The translations under genes and the position numbers were made by a program. From NCBI GenBank assembly GCA_963772515.1, contig CAVYXC010000003.1, positions 558,001 through 622,000 of the forward strand: DNA of 64,000 bases. The letters are read 5' to 3'. This document shows, piece by piece, positions 52,211 through 59,136 of this stretch. The notes beneath the pieces are model-generated. The model made no database searches. It was not told the DNA's origin and was given only the letters and a program-made list of their open reading frames with translations. This stretch comes from JAFAHD01 sp963772515. Its GTDB lineage: Bacteria; Vulcanimicrobiota; Vulcanimicrobiia; Eremiobacterales; Eremiobacteraceae. Numbering within the stretch: the stretch's first letter is position 1; every line of letters starts with the position of its first letter.

Positions 52211-53179
52211 GTGAAGTCAGGCCGCCTGCTCAGCCTTCTGCTCCTGCTCCAAGCCCGCGGCGCCCTCACCGCTGCTGCGCTGGCGGAGCGGCTCGAGGTC
52301 TCCGAGCGCACGATCCATCGGGACGTGGACGCGCTGAGCGCCGCCGGCATCCCGGTCTACGCCGAGCGCGGCATCGGCGGCGGCATCCGCCTGTCGGACG
52401 GCTACCGCAGGGCGCTGACGCAGTTCGGCGACGACGAGATCCGCGCGCTGTTCATCACATCCGCCAACCCCCTGGCCGACATCGGCCTCGGCGAAGGATT
52501 GGCCAAGGCTCTCGAAAAGCTGGCCGGCGCGCTGCCCCCACCGCAACGCCGCGCCGCGGAGCGCAGCCGCAATCTGATCTTCTTCGACCCGCGCCGCTGG
52601 AAGCAAGCGGTCGCACCGCGCGAGCACCTCGCCACGCTGCGCCGCGCGGTATGGGATGACCGGCGCATCAAACTGCGCTATCGCGATCGCAATGCGGCGC
52701 TGAGCGACCGCATCGCCGAGCCCTTGGGGCTTGTCGCAAAGGCCGGGGTATGGTACTTAGCCGCGCGTTACAAGGACGAGATGCGCGTCTTCCGCTGCGA
52801 CCGCATCGTAGAGGTCGAGGTCATTCCTGAGACGTTCGAGCGGCCCACGGATTTCGACCTCGCGGCATTTTGGCAGTCCTCGAGCGCGAGCTACGAAGCC
52901 AGCCTGCCGCGCTACATCGTCCAGCTGCTTGTCGCGCCCGATGCGCTTGACGATGTCGGCTCCTATTGGGATGTGCAGTTCAGCGACGCCCCACACAGCG
53001 AAGGCTGGGTCGGAGCGCGTGTCGAGTTTCCATCGCTTCACGCAGCAGTGCCGCAGCTCGTATCGTGGGCGGGCCGCGTGAAGATCGTCGAGCCGGATGA
53101 GGCGCGCGAGCGGGTCTTGGCGTGCGCGCGTGAGATCCTCGCTGGAGCGGGAGACGGGCCTCGAACCCGCGACCTATAG
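52211..53179 (+). CDS. YafY-type HTH/WYL transcriptional regulator
   Basis: 322 aa. N-terminal HTH (RLLSLLLLLQARGALTAAAL, then AERLEVSERTIHRDVDAL), linker, then the WYL domain (KLRYRDRNA..EPLGLVAKAGVWYLAARYK..RVFRCDRI) and a WCX-type C-terminal extension. Such regulators sense nucleic acid or small ligands. GTG start, since an in-frame TTG at 52172 lies in the -35 box. The last 12 codons run antisense through the tRNA-Gly gene, giving the tail GAGDGPRTRDL. Likely controls the divergent VOC gene. Confidence 0.9.
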   Translation: MKSGRLLSLLLLLQARGALTAAALAERLEVSERTIHRDVDALSAAGIPVYAERGIGGGIRLSDGYRRALTQFGDDEIRALFITSANPLADIGLGEGLAKALEKLAGALPPPQRRAAERSRNLIFFDPRRWKQAVAPREHLATLRRAVWDDRRIKLRYRDRNAALSDRIAEPLGLVAKAGVWYLAARYKDEMRVFRCDRIVEVEVIPETFERPTDFDLAAFWQSSSASYEASLPRYIVQLLVAPDALDDVGSYWDVQFSDAPHSEGWVGARVEFPSLHAAVPQLVSWAGRVKIVEPDEARERVLACAREILAGAGDGPRTRDL

Positions 53180-53218
53180 CTTGGGAAGCTATCGCTCTAC
53201 CAACTGAGCTACTCCCGC
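53143..53218 (-). tRNA. tRNA-Gly (anticodon CCC)
   Basis: Complete cloverleaf on the minus strand: acceptor GCGGGAG/CTCCCGC, D arm GCTCAGTTGGTAGAGC, anticodon stem ATAGC/GCTAT with loop TTCCCAA (CCC), T arm GCGGG-TTCGAGG-CCCGT, discriminator T and an encoded CCA. Its 3' end overlaps the end of the WYL regulator gene on the other strand by 37 bp. Confidence 0.97.
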
Positions 53219-53295
53219 GCGAGGTTTTTCGTTTTCGGGGTCCGCGGTTCGCCCTCCCGCCCTTTGGGTACAGGAAGCGACGGAGGTACCGCCAC

Positions 53296-53751
53296 ATGGA
53301 TCTCACCACATCCTACCCACGGAGTCCGAAAGAGAAGATGCGCGGTCTCGTGTCGTTGGCGCGCACGATCGATAAGGCGCGCGCGTACAACGAAGGCAAA
53401 CTCGGCGAGTACGACTACGATTGTCCCCACGACCGGCCGCTGTTCGAGTTCCTCGGCACCGATGGCGAAGAATTCGCCCGCAAGGTGCGCGAGCTGGACA
53501 GCGACGAGAGGATCGGGCAATGGGTCTCCAGCCACGGCCTGGCCGACAAGACGCCGGCCCAGATCGCCCAGTTCAACGAGCAGCGCGCGCAATGGCATCC
53601 GGAACCGGGCGAGCACAGCTACGACTATTTCGTGAAGCTGCGCGATCAGATCGCACCCGGACGCGATGACGTCGTCACTTGGTTCGACCTGCTCGACCTC
53701 GATGAAAAACGGCCGGTGCCGGCGCCGACCAGGCTCGTGGAACGCACGTAG
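53296..53751 (+). CDS. DUF5069 family protein
   Basis: 151 aa. MDLTTSYPRSPKEKMRGLVS followed by LARTIDKARA is the DUF5069 opening; YNYDCPxDxxLFxFLG is matched by YDYDCPHDRPLFEFLGTDGE. The family has no known activity. GGAGGT ribosome site. It follows the tRNA gene in an isolated position. Confidence 0.88.
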   Translation: MDLTTSYPRSPKEKMRGLVSLARTIDKARAYNEGKLGEYDYDCPHDRPLFEFLGTDGEEFARKVRELDSDERIGQWVSSHGLADKTPAQIAQFNEQRAQWHPEPGEHSYDYFVKLRDQIAPGRDDVVTWFDLLDLDEKRPVPAPTRLVERT

Positions 53752-53817
53752 CACCTGTGACCTAACAACCGCGCCGCGAACGGAGGTGCCGCTGGGCGCG
53801 CAGAACCACTAGCGCCA

Positions 53818-54609
53818 GTGCACCACTTCTCCGTGCGGCCGGTCGCGTTCGTCATCGTCGCCGCCTCCATTCTGGCATGCGGCGCGCAAGCGCCGGCGAT
53901 GAACGCGATGGGGCCAAGCGCTTCGCCGGTACCGATGTCGGCGCTCGACACGACGCTGTCAGCTGGCGATGCGAGCGCCGGTGAGAATCTATTCAAGTCG
54001 AACAACTGCGCCGCGTGTCATGGCGCGGCCGGCGCGGGCGGCGGTGTCGGTCCCAAACTGGCGGGCATCGCGGGCCAAGTCTCGCCGAACGAGCTGTACG
54101 AGCGTATCAAACACCCGATGCCGCCGATGCCGGCTTTCAAATTGAGCGACGGCGATATCGCGAATCTCGTCGCTTATGTCGTGACGCTCACGCCCGGGCA
54201 GACGGTCGCGGCCGAGGTCGCCAGGGCGCACAGCACCCAAGCGAATGCGATGCCGGGAATGAACATGAACGGCATGAAGGGCATGCAGATGTCGATGGCC
54301 CAGCCCCCGCCGGTCTACCCGCAGGACCAGCCGCCGCAAGACGCCGGCGGATTCGCGTACTTCGCGGGTGTCGAGACCGGCGATCCCGCACGCGGCGGCC
54401 ACCTGTACGCGCAGGACTGCGCGCGCTGCCACGGCGCGAGCGCACAGGGCGCCAGCGGTCCGGCTATCGACGATATGGGCGTACATTTCACGCCCAGCCA
54501 TATCGCCTGGCACATCCGCGATCACGATGCAGTCACGCCACCATTGCAGCTGAGCGATAAAGATGTCTCGGATATCACGGCGTTCCTCGAGACGTTGGGA
54601 GTCAAATGA
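53818..54609 (+). CDS. Diheme cytochrome c with Met-rich linker
   Basis: 263 aa, GTG start. Signal segment ending near SILACGAQA, possibly a lipoprotein Cys. Two cytochrome c domains: NNCAACHGAAG (about residue 65) and DCARCHGASAQG (about 203). Between them is a methionine-rich linker (MPGMNMNGMKGMQMSMAQ) of the type that binds Cu(I)/Cu(II). Overlaps the multicopper oxidase start by 4 bp, so the two form an electron-transfer pair; a copper-donor role for the linker is inferred. Confidence 0.88.
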   Translation: MHHFSVRPVAFVIVAASILACGAQAPAMNAMGPSASPVPMSALDTTLSAGDASAGENLFKSNNCAACHGAAGAGGGVGPKLAGIAGQVSPNELYERIKHPMPPMPAFKLSDGDIANLVAYVVTLTPGQTVAAEVARAHSTQANAMPGMNMNGMKGMQMSMAQPPPVYPQDQPPQDAGGFAYFAGVETGDPARGGHLYAQDCARCHGASAQGASGPAIDDMGVHFTPSHIAWHIRDHDAVTPPLQLSDKDVSDITAFLETLGVK

Positions 54610-55745
54610 TCTCACGGCGAGACGTGCTCAAACTCTCCGGGGCGGGAGCGTTCGCGCTCGCTGCGTCGCGCGCTTCGGCAGCGATGGCGGGCGCGATGCC
54701 CGCGCATCCCGCGGCGGCTGCGGCCGCCGTATCGCCCGAACTGCGCCGCTTGACGACCGCCGATCTGCGTGCGCTGCCGGTGCTCAAGCCGGCAGGTGCG
54801 CTCAAACGGACCGGACATAAACGCACCTTCACCCTCGTGCTCGGCTCGACGATGATCGAGCCGCTGCCGGGCCATAGCGTTCAGACGCGCGGCGTCAACG
54901 GCATATCGCCGGGCCCCGTGCTGCATATGACCGAGGGCGACGACGTCGAGATCACCGTCGTGAATCGCCTCGCGCAGGCATCAACCATCCACTGGCATGG
55001 CGTGCCCGTGCCCTTTGCGATGGACGGCGCTGCGATGTTCTCGCAGCCGCCGATCAAACCGGGCGAGCAGTTCGTGTATCGCTGGATCGCGCCGCAGGCC
55101 GGCACGTACATGTACCACGCGCACTACAACGACATCGATCAAGAGAACGTCTTCGGCATGATCGTCGTCGCGCCGCAGGATGCTTCGCGCGAGCCGCGTT
55201 ACGACGTCGACATCCCGATCGCCGTGACGTCGGTGGATTGGGAACCGGCGCGCAACGTCGAGGCCCAAGCGGTGCTGGCGAATTCAATGCTGATGCCGGC
55301 GATGGCGGTGGATCCGAAGGCGGATCCGAACCCCGGCATGGGCGACGCGATGGAGCGCATGGACATGACGGAGTACTGGTGCTTCAACGGCAAGACGTTT
55401 CCCGCCACCGATCCGATCCGCGTCAAGCAAGGCGATCTGGTGCGCGTGCGCTTCGCGAACATCACGCACATGGCGCACCCGATGCACCTGCACGGCCACT
55501 GGTTCCGCTGGATCGCCCAAGACGGCGCGCCGCTGCCAGATCCGCGCCCGATGAACACGATACCAGTCGACCCCGGCCGGACCGTCGACATCGATTTCAT
55601 CGCCAACAATCCGGGCGTGTGGCCGCTGCACTGTCACATCGTCTCGCATATGGTCGACAATCACGATGTGATGAGCGGGCTGGTCACCGCGATCGTATAC
55701 GAGGGATTCACGCTGCCGACCATGATGCAGACGAGCCAATCGTAG
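54606..55745 (+). CDS. Tat-exported multicopper oxidase
   Basis: 379 aa. A Tat-type head (SRRDVLKLSGAGAF) fits export with folded copper. Copper motifs: TIHWHGVP, MYHAHY (first domain), then HPMHLHGHWF and WPLHCHIVSHMVDNH. The length is less than a 3-domain laccase (about 450-500 aa), so it is probably a two-domain type. A Met-rich loop (MERMDMTEYW) precedes the second domain. The axial T1 ligand usually Met or Leu falls on His or is displaced (HMVDNH). Likely substrate class: phenols, Cu(I) or Mn(II); electrons could come through the coupled cytochrome c. Confidence 0.9.
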   Translation: MISRRDVLKLSGAGAFALAASRASAAMAGAMPAHPAAAAAAVSPELRRLTTADLRALPVLKPAGALKRTGHKRTFTLVLGSTMIEPLPGHSVQTRGVNGISPGPVLHMTEGDDVEITVVNRLAQASTIHWHGVPVPFAMDGAAMFSQPPIKPGEQFVYRWIAPQAGTYMYHAHYNDIDQENVFGMIVVAPQDASREPRYDVDIPIAVTSVDWEPARNVEAQAVLANSMLMPAMAVDPKADPNPGMGDAMERMDMTEYWCFNGKTFPATDPIRVKQGDLVRVRFANITHMAHPMHLHGHWFRWIAQDGAPLPDPRPMNTIPVDPGRTVDIDFIANNPGVWPLHCHIVSHMVDNHDVMSGLVTAIVYEGFTLPTMMQTSQS

Positions 55746-55794
55746 CCGCGCGCATCCCAGGCCCGTTTAAGCGCTTTCTGCTACCATTCACAGC

Positions 55795-56328
55795 ATGAAA
55801 CATTTCGCAATGGCGGCGCTCGTCGCCGCGTTCACAATTCTGCCTGCCGGCGCATTTGCCGACGCGACGCCGCAGGGGCCTCCGCCGCAGAACGGACCCG
55901 GGCCCGGCGGCATGGGGCAGCAGATCCGCGCTCTGGCGGACCAAGCTCGGGCGACAGCACGCACCTCGGCGCTCGGCGCGCTCACGCCAGCTAACCGCGA
56001 CCGGCTCGCGCAAGTCATGGGCCAGCTCTCGATCGCGCAAACGCCGGATGTCAATGCGGCGGCGAAAACCCTCGACGCGTCGTTGTCGCCGAAAGAATCA
56101 AAGGCGATTCTCGACGCACAGTCCGCGTTGGACGCGCAGATGAAACAGATCATGGATCAAGCGCAAGCCCAGATGGGCGGCGGCTCGCAAGGGAACCGGC
56201 CGTTCGGCCATGGGCCCAGCGGTCAAGGACCACCGGACGCCGGCTTGACGCTCATGCGCCTAGTCATGCCGCCGATCGGGCCGCCGCAGTTCTTCCACAT
56301 GAGCGTACCGCCGCCGCCGGGATCCTAG
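55795..56328 (+). CDS. Secreted helical Pro/Gly-rich protein, hypothetical
   Basis: 177 aa. Signal peptide MKHFAMAALVAAFTILPAGA, cleaved near FADA. A Pro/Gly/Gln stretch, then two long helices (QIRALADQARATARTSALG and TLDASLSPKESKAILDAQSA) and a Gly/Pro/His-rich tail with Met. The helical core slightly recalls Spy/CpxP-like periplasmic proteins, but no LTxxQ motif is seen. Downstream of the copper oxidase, so a metal- or stress-related periplasmic role is conceivable. Confidence 0.6.
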   Translation: MKHFAMAALVAAFTILPAGAFADATPQGPPPQNGPGPGGMGQQIRALADQARATARTSALGALTPANRDRLAQVMGQLSIAQTPDVNAAAKTLDASLSPKESKAILDAQSALDAQMKQIMDQAQAQMGGGSQGNRPFGHGPSGQGPPDAGLTLMRLVMPPIGPPQFFHMSVPPPPGS

Positions 56329-56349
56329 CCGCCGGCCCCGGGAAACGTA

Positions 56350-57111
56350 TCAGCGGGGAAAGTCGTAGAAGAACAGATTGGCGGCGCGTTCGTCGCGACC
56401 GCCGAGCAGGTTGCGCGCCAGCTTGAGATTCTTGATCAGATACCAGTCGCCGAAATGATCGAATTTGCGGCACGACGTGGTGATCGGCGCCTTCCACAAC
56501 GTGCCGAAATGCTTGCCGCGCGCGCGGCCAAAGGCTCTGAGCCGCACCGCCAGGTTGACGTCCTCGACTGACACCAGCGACTCGTCGAATCCACCGAGCG
56601 CTTCGAACGTCGAACGCTCGAGCCAGAATAGCCCCGCCGAGACACGGTAGCGCAGGATGAGATAGGCGATGATGAGCCCCGTCGCGGCAATGCCAAGCGA
56701 CATGCGTTCGGGTTGGATCATCGTGCCGCCGCCGATGTATCTGCCGCTGCGCAGATGGCGCTCCGCTTCGGTCAACGTGTGCGGCGACATGACGGAATCG
56801 GCATCACAGGTGACGAGGATGTCGCCGCTGGCCGCGCGCGCGCCCGCATTGCGTATTACGGCGAGGTTCTTGCCATCGGCCTCGACCGTGCGCGCGCCGT
56901 GTGCACGGGCGATCTCTGCGGTGCGGTCGCTGCACCGGTTGAGGACCACGATCGTCTCGACCTGGCCCGGATACGGCACCGAGGCGCGGCCGATCGCCTC
57001 GAGACACGCGCCGATCCAGCGCTCTTCGTCGCGCGCGGGGACGATGATGGAGAACCGGGGAGGGCTATCCGACCGCTTTATTGGCAGTGTTTGAATCGTA
57101 CTTGACACCGA
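56350..57111 (-). CDS. Glycosyltransferase family 2 protein
   Basis: 253 aa. FSIIVPARDEERWIGACLEA, LNRCSDRTAEIA and the DxD metal site VTCDADSVMSP (about residue 90), then FDESLVSVEDVNLAVRLRAF. A hydrophobic stretch (IAATGLIIAYLILRY) may touch the membrane. GTG start inside the preceding gene. It is the last gene of the CheA-like operon, perhaps glycosylating a surface structure controlled by it. Confidence 0.85.
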   Translation of the reverse strand, partial: SVSSTIQTLPIKRSDSPPRFSIIVPARDEERWIGACLEAIGRASVPYPGQVETIVVLNRCSDRTAEIARAHGARTVEADGKNLAVIRNAGARAASGDILVTCDADSVMSPHTLTEAERHLRSGRYIGGGTMIQPERMSLGIAATGLIIAYLILRYRVSAGLFWLERSTFEALGGFDESLVSVEDVNLAVRLRAFGRARGKHFGTLWKAPITTSCRKFDHFGDWYLIKNLKLARNLLGGRDERAANLFFYDFPR

Positions 57112-57823
57112 ACGTCGCTTCGATCGCTCGGACGATCGCGTCGTACAATTCCTTGTTGTGCACTTCGATCGTCGGGTCGCCGATCTTGAGCGAATGGATG
57201 TTGTCGGCGAGCACCAATTCACGCGGCACGCGCCGGAAGACGCGATAGACGGCGAGCTGTGCCGCGATCTTCGGCAGCGCTTTTCCGCCGGCCTGGTCGA
57301 TGATGAAGTCGAGCAGCGGTTTCAACTTGTAGCCGGTGATTCCGACCGCGAGGCGCGGCATCGACGGCGCCGTCGCCGGCTTCACCGAGAACGCGAGCCG
57401 CGGCGGCGGCGGTTTGATGGTGGCCGAGATCAACGGTGCCCCTGAGGGCGCGTGCGCCGACGCCGGCGTCTTTGAGCCGTTGGTCGGCGCGGCGGAAATC
57501 GTCTCTGCGGACGGCGTCGCCGCCGGAGCCTGCGCTTGTGGCGGCGCAGCGGCCACCGGCGCCGGCTTGACCACCGCTTCGCGCTCGCGCATGAATTCGC
57601 CGTACGTGACGACGCACTGGTCCATTAGACTCTTGCCGGTCAGCTCGTCGGCGACGTCGTCGGCGTCGAGCTCGTCGAGCCCCATGCGGCTGAGCAGCTG
57701 CACAAGGGGCGTGCGGCCGTCGAGTGCGAGCAGCACCTCCCACTCGTAGGGGCGCAAGCTCACGCCCAGCGCGCGATCGTCGAAATCGCGCGGCCGTTTG
57801 AAGACGTCTTTGCCGCCGTTCAT
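57065..57823 (-). CDS. Hypothetical protein with winged-helix-like N-domain and Pro/Ala linker
   Basis: 252 aa from an ATG overlapping the CheX stop, with GAGGA 7 nt upstream. N-domain SLRPYEWEVLLALDGRTPLV...LSRMGLDELD looks like the small winged helix common in two-component-associated proteins. A Pro/Ala-rich linker (about 95-150) leads to a folded C-domain (PLLDFIIDQAGGKALPKIAA, then VYRVFRRVPREL). No family assigned. Its place among CheX/CheY genes suggests an output or scaffold role. Confidence 0.65.
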   Translation of the reverse strand: MNGGKDVFKRPRDFDDRALGVSLRPYEWEVLLALDGRTPLVQLLSRMGLDELDADDVADELTGKSLMDQCVVTYGEFMREREAVVKPAPVAAAPPQAQAPAATPSAETISAAPTNGSKTPASAHAPSGAPLISATIKPPPPRLAFSVKPATAPSMPRLAVGITGYKLKPLLDFIIDQAGGKALPKIAAQLAVYRVFRRVPRELVLADNIHSLKIGDPTIEVHNKELYDAIVRAIEATFGVKYDSNTANKAVG

Positions 57824-58290
57824 GGTGTCGTCCTCACCGCTTCGACATTGGAGAACACCCCGATGCCGAGGTGCGCCCAATGGCCTTCCCACCGGATGGG
57901 CAGCACGAACCGCGTACCGGGCACTGAGAATGGCGGCTGCTGGCCGCCCACCAGCGTGCGCGGCACCGAGATCTTGAACTGGTTGCCGAAGCGCTCGCGC
58001 GCGTTGCTCGCGATCGTGCTGGCCATCTCGCCGACGAAGTCGCTCAGCAGCGCGTCGTCGGTGGCGGTCTCGCCCGTCCGGCGTAAGAACGCGACCGCGA
58101 AATCGCGCGGCATCGTCAGGTAGACGCAGCCGTCCTCGCTGCCCGAGATCTGGATGAAACCGCTGTAATCGAGCAAGCGCGGCGGCGAGAACTCGATCAC
58201 CGGATCGTCAAGCGTCGGCTCCTCGTCCACCACGGTGGCGAAATAGTTGGACACGATGTCCACGAACAGCTTGAGATCGTTGTCGGTCAT
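57820..58290 (-). CDS. CheX-like phosphatase family protein, copy 2
   Basis: 156 aa. Core DFVGEMASTIASNARERFG has the Glu and Asn arranged as in CheX/CheC/FliY phosphatases (ExxN), which remove phosphate from CheY~P. The beginning MTDNDLKLFVDIVSNYFATV and end PIRWEGHWAHLGIGV follow the CheX fold. It overlaps its sister gene by 4 bp. Confidence 0.85.
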   Translation of the reverse strand: MTDNDLKLFVDIVSNYFATVVDEEPTLDDPVIEFSPPRLLDYSGFIQISGSEDGCVYLTMPRDFAVAFLRRTGETATDDALLSDFVGEMASTIASNARERFGNQFKISVPRTLVGGQQPPFSVPGTRFVLPIRWEGHWAHLGIGVFSNVEAVRTTP

Positions 58291-58766
58291 TGGCTGCGCG
58301 CGCTCCGCCGCTGCGGTTCTTCTTTGAGACAGATGATCAACGTCGAGCGATGGCCGGACCAGTTGATCGGGATGACAAAGGCCGGCGCATTATCCGGGAA
58401 ACGCACGTCTTGCGCACGGCCGCGGATGACCACCGGCACCGAGATCAAGAAGCCGGGGCCCAGATCGTGGCGCGCGTTGCCCGAGATCGTGTTGGCGATC
58501 TCGCCGACGAAGTCGGCGCAGATGTCGTCCGACAGATCGGGCTCGCCGAAGATGTCCGCCAGCGCCTGCACCATGTCGCGCGGGGCGGTGTAATAGACGC
58601 AGCCGCGCTGATTGCCCGAGATGCCGATCACCGCCGAGAAGTCGGACATCACCTGATCCGACTCGTCGCGCACGAATGGCGTACCGACCTCGGCCGGCGT
58701 CGGCGAGATCTTGCTGAAAAAGCGAGCGGCACCGTGGACGAACACCTTGAGGTCGTCCTCGGTCAT
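58287..58766 (-). CDS. CheX-like phosphatase family protein, copy 1
   Basis: 159 aa. DFVGEIANTISGNARHDLG carries the same ExxN pattern as copy 2, with MTEDDLKVFVHGAARFFSKI at the start and NWSGHRSTLIICL near the end. Two adjacent CheX-like genes from duplication, both keeping the active residues, imply either heterodimers or different CheY targets. It starts 2 bp after the CheY stop. Confidence 0.85.
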   Translation of the reverse strand: MTEDDLKVFVHGAARFFSKISPTPAEVGTPFVRDESDQVMSDFSAVIGISGNQRGCVYYTAPRDMVQALADIFGEPDLSDDICADFVGEIANTISGNARHDLGPGFLISVPVVIRGRAQDVRFPDNAPAFVIPINWSGHRSTLIICLKEEPQRRSARSQ

Positions 58767-58768
58767 GC

Positions 58769-59125
58769 CTACTCCGTGAGGAGTTCGGCCAGCTCGGTGT
58801 GCAGCATCTCCGCTGTGAACGGTTTGAGTAAGAATCCTTGTGCTCCCCGTTTGATAGCTTCTACCGCGGTCGCTTTGTCAGCGAGCGCGGAGATGACCAG
58901 GATCTTGGTGTCAGGGTTTCTGCCGAGGATCGCCTCGACGCATGACAGCCCGTCCAGTTCGGGCATCGTGATGTCCATGGTGACGATCTCCGGCGTGAAC
59001 TCGTCGAAGACTTTGAGCGCTTCCGAGCCATTGCCCGCCGAGCGGACCTCATACGACGAGCTGCCGACCTGGCGCGCGATGGCCCGTTGGATGACTTTGG
59101 AATCGTCGACGATCAGGAGTTTCAT
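58769..59125 (-). CDS. CheY-like single-domain response regulator
   Basis: 118 aa: LLIVDDSK, phospho-Asp in IVTMDITMPELDG, VISALADK (Ser) and GFLLKPFT (Lys) - a full CheY set. I chose the ATG at MKLLIVDDS with GGGGAC before it; a GTG 15 bp upstream overlaps the kinase stop. It is the obvious phosphate receiver of the CheA-like kinase and substrate for the CheX pair. Confidence 0.92.
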   Translation of the reverse strand: MKLLIVDDSKVIQRAIARQVGSSSYEVRSAGNGSEALKVFDEFTPEIVTMDITMPELDGLSCVEAILGRNPDTKILVISALADKATAVEAIKRGAQGFLLKPFTAEMLHTELAELLTE

Positions 59126-59136
59126 CGCGTCCCCGA

